A DNA stretch of 64,000 bases, taken from NCBI RefSeq assembly GCF_037325665.1, contig NC_090261.1, positions 1,780,250-1,844,249 on the forward strand, given 5' to 3'. Each line of letters starts with the position of its first letter. Within the stretch, counting starts at the first letter, position 1. This DNA is from Littorina saxatilis. Its lineage: Eukaryota > Mollusca > Gastropoda > Littorinimorpha > Littorinidae. Under the pieces are notes generated by a model. That model worked only from the letters and a program-made list of their open reading frames with translations. It was not told the DNA's origin and did not search any database. A program made the position numbers and the translations under genes. This document shows, in pieces, positions 21,901 to 33,900 of the stretch.

Positions 21901-24900
21901 GGAACTATACAACCGCGCATTAATCGATCGCCTGCGCAGGTATTTGCCACAGTGAGTGAGTGAATAGGATTCGATCAAACTTTCGCAAAAAAACTCCTCT
22001 TTTCTTTGAATAACTGAAGAAAGGAGGAATAAAGAGGTTACACACCTCGTCTCAGTGATTATAAAAAATAATGGTCTCAGTTCGCGGTCATGAAAAAGCT
22101 CGCTAAAGCTCGCATTTTTCATGATCCGCTAACTTCGACCATTATTTTTAATAATCACTGAGTGTTAGGAAACGCTACCGTTGCTGAGCTTTGGTTCGGT
22201 TTTGTGTGTTGAATGTGGTTGACTTATTTGTACTTTGTGGGAAAGTACCGATATTATATTTTGTAAACACAATATTTATGCTTGGACGAGAATGCAGGTG
22301 AACTTTCTAGTCCTGTCAAAACAAGTTGTTTATCACGCTGTTTGTAGTGTGAGTTCGTGGCGTTCGTTCGGATTAAGTGCGTCGGCGCTTTTGATGTGCG
22401 TCACAGAGAGCGTCACTGTTCTAGTCCATAGACGGCTCGTATAATGTAGTTGTATCATGTTCGGTCTGGAATATTCTCGAGATTGAGTATTTACTATATA
22501 TGCCAGCGCGATTTGAATGTTAAAAAAGCTTCTATTTGAGTTCTGCTACGTTGTGCAGTTGTATGTATTGAATGCTGAATAAATCCTCGAACTCAATTTG
22601 ACGAGTTGTTTTCTGCTGCTGCGAAGACGGGCGACGTAGAATAAAAGAACACAACTATACGACATTTGAGAACTTGTGGCAATCTCAAGTGTCGTGTAAC
22701 ACTGAGACTCGGCATGTAACCTCTACGTATCGTCACTCTTCAACTAAGTTCAAGGATGGAGATACAGAAATATTCAACCAATGAAAAGTCAGTTCGCCAA
22801 TGACACGCCGAACGTTTGCAGGATTGTATTGGCGAACCGTACCGCTGCAACCCAAAAATAGGGAAATCCCCTGATTTGATGACGTCGCCGAACATTCGCC
22901 GAACTAGTTTGGCGTGGTTCGGCTGTAGTTAGTAGCGGGCTTAAGAGATAGTCGCCAGGTGTGCTAACAAAAAGAACCAATACAATGTTTACGACAGTCA
23001 TAAAAGACTCATATGTCGCTGATTGGGCCGCCAAGGGCACATACTCATGAATTCATGGGACGTCAAAAGGCAGACCTCAATCTTGACTATTTCTACACTT
23101 TGTCAATAATCCGTGGCATTTTGCTTACCAGTGTAGTGATCTAAACTTTCTCCATGTCCAGCTTTGTCAGACTCGTTCGGTCACTCCACTCACTGCACAT
23201 GGACACAACATTGCATCATCTGTTCAGCCTCTAATTAAACCCCTAATAGTTATAGTGACAGCCTCTAATTAAACCCCTAATAGTTATAGTGACAGCCTCT
23301 AATTAAACCCCTAATAGTTATAGTGACAGCCTCTAATTAAACCCCTAATAGTTATAGTGACAGCCTCTAATTAAACCCCTAATAGTTATAGTGACAGCCT
23401 CTAATTAAACCCCTAATAGTTATAGTGACAGCCTCTAATTAAACCCCTAATAGTTATAGTGACAGCCTCTAATTAAACCCCTAATAGTTATAGTGACAGC
23501 CTCTAATTAAACCCCTAATAGTTATAGTGACAGCCTCTAATTAAACCCCTAATAGTTATAGTGACAGCCTCTAATTAAACCCCTAATAGTTATAGTGACA
23601 GCCTCTAATTAAACCCCTAATAGTTATAGTGACAGCCTCTAATTAAACCCCTAATAGTTATAGTGACAGCCTCTAATTAAACCCCTAATAGTTATAGTGA
23701 CAGCCTCTAATTAAACCCCTAATAGTTATAGTGACAGCCTCTAATTAAACCCCTAATAGTTATAGTGACAGCCTCTAATTAAACCCCTAATAGTTATAGT
23801 GACAGCCTCTAATTAAACCCCTAATAGTTATAGTGACAGCCTCTAATTAAACCCCTAATAGTTATAGTGACAGCCTCTAATTAAACCCCTAATAGTTATA
23901 GTGACAGCCTCTAATTAAACCCCTAATAGTTATAGTGACAGCCTCTAATTAAACCCCTAATAGTTATAGTGACAGCCTCTAATTAAACCCCTAATAGTTA
24001 TAGTGACAGCCTCTAATTAAACCCCTAATAGTTATAGTGACAGCCTCTAATTAAACCCCTAATAGTTATAGTGACAGCCTCTAATTAAACCCCTAATAGT
24101 TATAGTGACAGCCTCTAATTAAACCCCTAATAGTTATAGTGACAGCCTCTAATTAAACCCCTAATAGTTATAGTGACAGCCTCTAATTAAACCCCTAATA
24201 GTTATAGTGACAGCCTCTAATTAAACCCCTAATAGTTATAGTGACAGCCTCTAATTAAACCCCTAATAGTTATAGTGACAGCCTCTAATTAAACCCCTAA
24301 TAGTTATAGTGACAGCCTCTAATTAAACCCCTAATAGTTATAGTGACAGCCTCTAATTAAACCCCTAATAGTTATAGTGACAGCCTAGTAAAGAAATAAA
24401 GAAGAGACTGTTCGCTTTTCCCATTCACTTACATGCTACAACCAAACATGACTCAACTGAGGGCAACCTTTTTTGACTAGATCAGTAGATGGCATGAAAG
24501 CAACTTTTTTTTGCCTAGATGGCATGAATGCACAGCATGAAAATTGAAAGCAATGTTTTTGTAACCAGATGGCATGACATTTAAAGATTAGATGGTTTAA
24601 AGGGAGACAGATAAGGGCAACATGGACATAAACTGAGATTTTGCTTCCATGTTTGGGCCCAGGAGAAACTTGTGATTAGTACACCGGGACTTCAGGTGAT
24701 GACGGGTGTCTTCTAAATGCAAAACTAGTTTGATTTCAGTTTTCACTTTAAAAACATGGTGTCACTCTCAGAGTATGGAAGTGTTGTTGAAACCATGTTA
24801 CTCGGACTGTTTTGATGCAAAGTGGGTGTGTTTCCGGGAGACGCACTTTCTGACACCAGTAATACTAATAGTGCCATCTGCATTTCCTGGTGGTAAGGGA

Positions 24901-27900
24901 ATCACACACATATTGCACAAAACTAACTTGAATGTGAAATCTCTGCGTTCAGTTTCAGTTGTTTAGGTTGAACTTGAAGCACTGTTAGTTGTTACATTGG
25001 CATGATCAAACTCAAAGTTAAACTTTGCTTGACTATCAAGCTCAAAGGCAAACCTCATGGTTCTTGTAACAATGAATTAATAATGTCTGAACCAAAGTAG
25101 AAAGTTCCACACATTTTAAGGTCTGTGTCAGAACTGCGAGTTATGTGAGGTTTTCAATTCCATCACTCATTCACTGTGCCTAACATTTCGTACAATGGTT
25201 CTTTTAATTATAAATGTTGCTTTGTTTGTGTGAATCACTGAATTTCAGTGAATGTTGTGAGAGTGAGTCGTGGGTGTGTAACATTGATGGTTTAACAATT
25301 TTTAACATCTGATAATTTCAGTGCTTATGGTTTTGGGCATCAAAGATAGAATATGTGTTTGTTGTGTTAAGAGTCTATGTCAATAAAGCTTGACCCCTGT
25401 CCTTATTTTGCAGGAGTGATGTTGCGGGTCATGTGGAGACACGGACAGAAACAGGTGAGGAGTCTGTGGCTTTGCACACTGCGTTGCGTGATATTGCACT
25501 CGGACAGATATATCTGGTTGCAACAGTCCCAACTTTGCTGAATCTTGATCTTTTCTCTGTGCATAGGCAATGATAGAGTTTTAACAAGATACAGAGAAAG
25601 GTGCTAATAGATGAGCAACTTGTAAAGCCTGTCCTTAACTAATAACTGGGCGAAGACAACTACGCGAAGTATACTTGGCAAAGCTGGCCGCACGGGGCAT
25701 TAGTACTGAGTTTTCGGTAAAAAGACTTCGCGAAGTCGACTTGGGGCTGAATTAAGGGCTGCCTTTTGAGGTAGGCTGTTATTGTCGTTAATGATTTTTA
25801 TGATTATCATTATTTCACTTTTCATTGCTCAGCAGTATTTGGTGCATGATATTGTTGCTAATGTATTATCTTCTCTGTTTTTAGAATGCGAGGAGCATTA
25901 CGTCCAGTATTACATCCATGGAAACATTGGAAAAGGTATGTTACTGTTAGATGCTATACAGTAGTTTTCCTGTTTAGTTACCAGTAGCATTGCCACATCG
26001 CCCAGAGTCAACTGAGCACACAGTGAAAACTTAGAAAAGGCACTTTTTTTCTCACTTCGAGTGAAAAATAATTGGCATAATTGATGTTTGTGAGTCACAT
26101 ATTATGTATCAAATAAAAAAGGAATGAATAAAGAAATGATTCAAAAACAAAGTTTACTGTATGAAATTAATAAAAGATGTGTTTTGGAATATTTTGAGTG
26201 TGAAAGTGCGTGTTCGTCTTCACTGCCTCTCGCGGCCATTTTCGCGTCACTCTTAGCAGACGACCAGTTCATTTCAAACTGCTCGGAATACCGTAATTTT
26301 CATTGGAGGGCTGGGATATTTTGCAACCAATCAGAGAAAGCCTTCATCTTTCCCATACAAAAAACCGCGAACCACCTGAAGCTACATCTCCGCCAGCATG
26401 TCTGTGAATATTACTCGTGTGAGTTTCACTAAAATTTGGTCTGAAAACTTCCATCGGCATACACGGTTGAAATGCAGTTTATAAAACATTAAACTTCTGT
26501 TTCATTTAAGCCAAAAAATCAAAAGAATCGAGCGAGAAATGACTTATTCCCCACGATTATGCTGCGCAAAACTGGACCCGAAAAATGCAAAACTCGGCCG
26601 ATCAAAAGCCTGCCATGCGTTGTTCAGAATCACAATAGCCCGCTCAGAGAAAAGTCGCTCTGGATTGGTCTATGCAACGGGCTCACAATGAGGCAAATCG
26701 CTTCACGATGGCGACGAAGAAAGCACGATTGCTGCGAGATATGAAAAAAGTTGTACTTCTTAAACTAGTAGACGATTCGGTCAGTGAAATCGTCAAAGAT
26801 AACGTAGTCATGATGGAAAATTTAGCTGGGGTAGTCCCTGAACCTTGAAAAGCGGTGGATTCCTCGGGTTACGTAGAAAACCATGCCGAAAAGATCGCAA
26901 CACGCTACACGGCATCACAGTGTAAACACCGCCGCCATCTTGGATTACGCGGCGCGCAGTGGGCGAGCATATACCAAAGCCGCTCGCCGAGTGCTTCGCG
27001 AGCGCTTTCCTGCACTGCCCTAAGAAACGGCTTTCTGTCATTCGCACTGCGGGCGACCCGTGGCGAACCGCTCTGGGCAACTCGTCTCTGAAGAGGTTGC
27101 GATCTCGGCTCGCTCAAAGCAAAGTGATTTCGAACTAAAATGACCATATCTCGAGAACTACTGCACCGATTCAAATAAAACAAATTGCTATGTGCTCAGA
27201 ATGTTGATCTCTTTAAAATGGTGTGTTTCTTGTCATTCAACCATTAATTTCAAAATTTCATGTCATTGCCACAGCAATCAGTTTATGTTCCAAGTTCACT
27301 GTTAATTTTGAGTGAGATACTGGTCATGGTTTATGTTCTCTATTCCCACATGTAATGTAAACATTTCAGAAACACTCAGCATTGTCAAGCCTAGTGTAAA
27401 TCATGTTTTTTTATGTCGTTTTTGATGGATTTGAATGTATGTGGCTACTGTGTGTTATTACAGTGATCATTTGTTGTGCAGCGACTTTTCCATCAGAATC
27501 TACCAGCCGGGTGACCGATCATTCCTGTCCTGAAGGAGGTAAGAAATGATGTCTTTTTGCTTCTGCTACCGATATTCATCATTGAGCTGTGGAGTGTGTG
27601 TCCCTATGCTTTTAGTTTTACTTTCAGCTTCAAGTTCAAGTTAACTGCATCAGTAAGTTGCCTATTCTGTTATCTAATTGTGTGTGTGCTCGATTTGATG
27701 CGCGCTTTTGCTTTTATTTAGTCCAAATCCTAACACTGTAAATTGTGCGCGGTGCTACGTAACTTCAATGTGCTCTTTCAGTGTGTTTCACCCGCTGAGT
27801 GGAAGTCTTATGAATCATTTTCAGATTGTATGCGCCGATGGTGCATTACCTCCACACATCACCTCTTTCCCCTGGTACTGGATGTGTTCCTGTGTGTGTG

Positions 27901-30900
27901 TGCGTGTGTATGTGTCTTGGTATTTAAAAGTGGTTGTGTGTTGGTATCTAAAAGTGGTTGTGTGTTGCAGGACCCCTGTCACCCAGCATCACCACCCCCC
28001 TGCCTCCCCTGGAGTTGTCCCTACAGGAGCAACAGGAGCTGGGCTACATGCCGCTCAGAGATGACTTTGAGAGGGTGAGCAGTGTACTTGTTATGTAGCA
28101 TGCACTTTGCATTTCACCCGTCTCTTTGGTCCTTTGGCCAGTCAAGTTTAAAATTTGGATCTGCGTGTGTCATGTGCTGGGCTGATTTTTCAGGGCTCCT
28201 AGATTTGGATAATGTCAGGAGAACTTGAATGTCAATGTTATTAAAAGATTGGAGAAAACATGGAAAGGTTCGGAGGTTTTGTCAGTTTCTTGGACTTTAA
28301 TTGCTGAGTCATGAAATCAGAAAAAAAGTGATCAAGACTGTGGTTCCAAGGGGTAAGAAGTAAGTGAGTTCCTGGTATTTAGACTATGTCCTTTGATGGA
28401 GTTTTCTTCCACCCAAGACAGCGGAGTCGGAGTAAGACGGCAGCAGTCAAGTGTGATTGTGAGACAGAGTCCATCATTGTCTTCTCTACGTTTCAGGAGT
28501 ACGACAACGAGGCAGAAACTCTAGTCAGCGGCCTGGCTATCAACGCTGAGGATGACGACCTTGATCTCAGTACGTTCTTTTTATTTCTCTGGTGTACACA
28601 GTGATTTATTGTGACATATTTCTTAAGGATTGTAGCCATTTTGAAATAAACATTTGATCAATAACAATTACTGTACTGTCATGACTGACTGTTACGATTA
28701 CAAAATCGAAGAGTTTTCCTTGCTGCCAGTAGTTGCCTAAGTTATGGTGACGACTTTGAATATATTTGCCATGGAGGCTATGTTTGTGGTGTGACATGAT
28801 CTGTTCTTTAAATATCTGACCCCCAACTCCCCACAAGCTTTGATACATTCTAAAGTTAGTCTCAGGAGAAGCTAGATGGTTCACAGCGAGGAACTTGTCT
28901 CTGTCTGTTGATGTTGATAGCTTAGGGGTGGGAAGTAGACTTCTGTTTAGCAGATTGAACAATTGTATTGAATATGTGCTTGCATAGCGTTGTCAGTTTG
29001 TAGAATGTTTCAGCAATGCTGTTGAGGCTGACAGTAACGTATGTGGTTTCTTTCCTGCAGGTGTAAAGCTATCGTGTATTGGCAAGTACCGGGTGAGGTT
29101 ACGCGAGCGTGACAGACGGAAGCGAATAGCACGCACCCACAGCCTCATCTCCACGTCTGTCATCCCCAACAAGAACTGCAAGACGCCCAACCCCAAGCGC
29201 AAGTTTGCCAAGGAGGACAGGTCAGTTTTCGGCTGCTGACTGATGATAACTTGTCTGTAATTATGCTGGACGGCTGAGCACAGAGCATTTTAGGCATTTG
29301 TGTCTGTTTCAGACATGTCCCTTTTAAAATATGATGGAAATTGTATGACTGCTAAAGTGTTGTTCTCAGGCCTTGTTCTGTAATTGATGCATCCTTTTGG
29401 ATGTGTCTCACTTGTCTGACCCTTGCCCTGTGGACAGGTCCATAGTTTTGGATGTGTCTCATTTGTCTGACCCCTGCCCTGTGGACAGGTCCATAGTTTT
29501 GGATGTGTCTCATTTGTCTGACCCCTGCCCTGTGGACAGGTCCATAGTTTTGACATGTAGGATGTCTTGACAGAGCGTGATGTTGGTTGTGCAATTGTTA
29601 TTTTCCGTTATTGTCCCTGAGTGAGCGTTGACAATGTGGTGTTGTCTATAGATCTGTGATTATATGAGTGTTGTCTAAATGTGGTGTTGTCTAAATGTGG
29701 TGTTGTCTAAATGTGGTATTGCCTGTATGAGTGTTGAACTAGTGTGGTGTTGCCTGTATATCTACCCCCCGCGGGTTAGGGGGAAGAATTTACCCGATGC
29801 TCCCCAGCATGTCGTAAGAGGCGACTAACGGATTCTGTTTCTCCTTTTACCCTTGTTAAGTGTTTCTTGTATAGAATATAGTCAATGTTTGTAAAGATTT
29901 TAGTCAAGCAGTATGTAAGAAATGTTAAGTCCTTTGTACTGGAAACTTGCATTCTCCCAGTAAGGTAATATATTGTACTACGTTGCAAGCCCCTGGAGCA
30001 ATTTTTGAGTCACTTGAGAAAAAGTGACTCTATGTAATCGGTCAGTGTTAGTCTGTCCGGCCAGCCGTCCGGCCGGCCGGCCGGACGGCCGTCCATAGAC
30101 ACCACCTTAACGTTGGACTTTTCTCGGAAACTATCAAAGCGATCGGGCTCATATTTTGTTTAGTCGTGACCTCCAATGACCTCTACACTTTAACGGTGGT
30201 TTCGTTGACCTTTGACCTTTTTCAAGGTCACAGGTCAGCGTCAAAGGAAAAATTAGACATTTTATATCTTTTCTCGGAAACTATCAAAGCGATCGGGCTC
30301 ATATTTTGTTTAGTCGTGACCTCCAATGACCTCTACACTTTAACGATGGTTTTATTGACCTTTGACCTTTTTCAAGGTCACAGGTCAGCGTCAAAGGAAA
30401 AATTAGACATTTTATATCTTTGACAAAGTTCATCGGATGTGATTGAAACTTTGTAGGATTATTCTTTACATCAAAGTATTTACATCTGTAGCCTTTTACG
30501 AACGTTATCAGAAAAACAAGGGAGATAACTAGCCTTTTCTGTTCGGCAACACACAACTTAACGTTGGGCTTTTCTCGGAAACTATAAAAGTGACCGGGCT
30601 CAAATTTTATGTGAACGTGACTCATTGTGTTGTGAATAGCAATTTCTTCCTGTCCATCTGATGCCTCATATAATATTCAGAACTGCGAAAGTGACTCGAT
30701 CGAGCGTTTGCTCTTCTTGTTTTATTAGTGCTTTTGTGAACAAGAAACAATTAACAAGTGGCTCTATCCCATCTCCCCCCCCTTTCCCCGTCGCGATATA
30801 ACCTTCGTGGTTGAAAACGACGTTAAACACCAAATAAAGATTGCATGTATATCTGTTATTGTCCCTGAATGTGTATTGACAGAGTGTGGTGTTGCTTGTG

Positions 30901-33900
30901 CAGGGAGTTTGTGGAGAAGATGAAGGTGTTCACTCCATTCCAGATGAGTGAAGACCTGGAGAGGTTACAAGATGGCTTACTGAGTGAGTGACTTTTCCTC
31001 CTTTGTTTTAAACGTTCCTGTCTGATTAAAAGCGGGGACAAGCCTTCATGAGCTTTAATTGGGAAGCCAAAGGGTGTCCATGCCAAAATACCAAGATAAA
31101 CTTAGAATAAAGTTTGAAGAGTTTAACAGTTTTGCTCGTAGAAATAAATGGGAGTGGTGTGTCGAGCTGATAGGATGCCATAGTTTGTCAGAAATTATGA
31201 AAATGAAATAAGTAATGAACAGCCTCGCTGATGTGCTGCAGAAGGTTGTGTTTGGGAAGGACACTTTACAGAAAATCGCTTTATGTAGTGTAAACAGATA
31301 TCTTTGTTGGCAACAAAAGTTTCAATATATATATAGATTAAATTACATATTCTTACTCCGAATCACATAAAGCATTTGACTACGTCTGAGATGCTAGGTA
31401 CTGAAAAAACGCTACCCATCAAAAAACAAACAAAGGGAAGCGACCCCTACCAAAAAAGCTTGAATAGCTATGGTAACAGCCAGGTTCCCTGGGAGTTACC
31501 TCCCATATAGCTACTTCCTCTCTGTCACCACGTGACCGCTCATACTGACTTCAGCGTCTTGCAGAGAGGTTGTGTTGGAAATTTTGTGCGCTTTCTGTGG
31601 CTGCCTTTGGTGGAGTTGTTCACTTGCCGGCCACGTAACCCATCGTTCTCCTGTCAGGGCTTCGTTTGGTGAGCCCGTTCTGTTTTTTCTGTGGTTTTTG
31701 TTCGTTTTCGCCTGCTGTTGCTGATATTTTGTCCCTTGGACTCTGTGTGTCAGTAACACGTGCGTGTGGCCATTTTGCTTCTGTCAGCTTGGCTGACTTG
31801 CTGTCTGTGGCGTTTAACCTGTGCTTGTTCACTGTTTTGTTGCAAGTTTGGTTTGTTTCTGCGTGTTAGTTACTGCTTGCGGTTCGTGTTTACGTTCATT
31901 TTCAGTAACTTTCCTTGTGAAATTTTTTGCTTGTTTACGTTTTCGTTGTTCGTCAGCATGGCTGATCCAGACAAACGTAAGGGTAAATCCGATTTGAAGG
32001 GCAAAGTGAAACCTAAATCTTCTAGCACCAAGCCTTTGGTGGTCGTGTCGGATGAAGCACGCAATACCATTTTGACGGTGCCCATTTCACCGCCTGGTCC
32101 TAGCACTGTTTCTCGTCCTAGTACTTCTGCCGTTACTCCGCCGCCGCCCTCCGCGGCTCCGGAGCAAGGGGCTATCGTTGCCTCCTTTTTGAGTTCGTTA
32201 CTCCCAGAGATACGTTCCATGGTTCAGACTGAAATGCAACGAGCGTCTCCTTCCGCTAGCGCTTTCCTTCCTGCGGAGATGGGGGGGGTGCGTTCCCTCG
32301 CTTCCGTGGTGGTTACCTCGGCTTCCGGTCTGCATGCTCAGGCTGCTTCCGCCTCTACCACAGGCGTCTCAAGTAAGTCGGACCGGTCTGGCAGCCCTCG
32401 TGAGGCGTTCGGACATTCCCTCACGGGAAACGGTTCATTGGCGCGGGGTCACTCCCTGCTCTCTACTGGCAACAGTACTCCGTATGGTGAATCTGTCGCT
32501 CAGCTTCGGTGTCTGCCCTCACTAGCCCGCACCCAGTGCCGCAGTGACGGGTTTGACCGAGAACTGGCCTCCGGGCTTTACGGCTCTCAGCCGCAGTTCT
32601 CGCATTCGTCGTTTCCGCCCCCGGCGGTTTCGACGTCTGCACTTCCGGCTTCGGCCGGACACGCTGTCTCTCATCCTAGCACGTCCGCTTGGCTGCAGGA
32701 GAGGGATCAACGGCGTGAGGTTTTCGCGCTTCCGGCGCTTCAACCAGGCAGGCTGTCACTTCCCCCGGACGGGGTCGCGACTTCCTCCCACGTACATCCG
32801 GTGGCTTCGGATGGGTTTCCGTCTTACCCTATGCACTTTAGTCAGGGTTCAAGTCGGGATCACTTCCAGGATTACGGGTTTCCGGTTTCCGGTCATCCCG
32901 CGTATCCTGCCGCCGGCGTTCTGGATGACTACGGTCATGGCACTTCCTGTGACCACTCTGATGTGCAATCAGTGGCCAGTGAAGAGCCTCCTTCGGGAAT
33001 GTCGTCAAGGCTGCGTGTCATCCTGGACACAGCAGCTGAGGTGACTTCACGTTATTTCCCGGAGGGCACGGCTGCGGCGGTGGCTCCCACTTCGGGGGTA
33101 CCCTCGGCGATGTCGGATTTCCTACCTGCTAAGGAGGCTAATCCTTCCTTCCGCTTCGCGGAGTCGCCCGCCATAGCCTACCATCTGTCGCAAGTCTGGG
33201 CGTCGGCGCCTAGGCGGACAGGTGGTGTGCCTTCGGACCCTGTTCCGTTTCTGGTGCCTTTCGGCACAGTTCCGGAACAATCTCAGCCTTGGCTGGCGAC
33301 GATGGCACAGACTTCTACTTTCGTGCCATTGCCTCAGCGGAAGCTCGCGCTTCCTCGGCATAGCCGGAACCTTGTTGCGTCTTACGCACTTCCGCGTTCC
33401 GTCTTGCCGGTGACGCCGGACTTGACAGCACTCCTGGCCAAGCCAGTCAAGGGCGACTCAGTCATTCCGGTGAAAGATAGCACTCTCCTCTCCCTGGAGG
33501 AAGTCGGACGTCAGCTGTTGGAATTGGCTTCAATTTCCGACACGCTGATTCGGGCTCTCTCTAGGGCTTTGACGGACGACTTAGTCCCGTTTACGCTCAG
33601 CGAAGAGCAGAACGCGGACGACGTCTCCTCCCTCCTCACAGCGTTGGCTAAGGTAAACGAGGAACAGACTCGTCTGTCCTCTTTACAGTACGCACACGCA
33701 GTCTTGGCGAGGAGGGAGTTGTTTCTTGCCAACTCTCAGTTTGCAGAGCAGGTTACCAGAGACACTCTCAGAGTGTCTCCGGTTGTGGAGGGCTCCTTGT
33801 TCAGCCAAATGGCGCTTGTCGCTCGGCAACAGGAGATTCAGTCCAACAAGGATTCTCAATTCCTGGACATGACTCTACAGGGCATGAAGCAAGCTAAGCC

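Larger units (their letters stand above)
20342..22940. mobile_element. 2.6-kb DNA transposon flanked by TTAA, non-autonomous
   Basis: Terminal inverted repeats begin AGCCCGCTACTAACTACAGC on the left and (reverse) GCCCGCTACTAACTACAGCC on the right, each flanked by TTAA (20338-20341 and 22941-22944). GGTTCGGCGAAC-like blocks are repeated near both ends. No transposase frame is visible. TTAA targets fit piggyBac or Kolobok elements; the superfamily is inferred only from the target. It lies in TADA2B intron 3 and contains a hAT-like element (20497-21099). Confidence 0.8.

Noticed and set aside
23225-24386. CRISPR-like array
   Set aside because: The units are directly adjacent with no unique spacers; a eukaryotic minisatellite.
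26708-26848. 46-codon frame MATKKARLLRDMKK... as a small gene
   Set aside because: Short, within an intron, with no recognised family or splice and poly(A) context.
31760-31957. N-terminal extension of the DIRS gag-like frame (from 31760)
   Set aside because: Open but low-quality protein; the ATG at 31958 starts a typical basic head.
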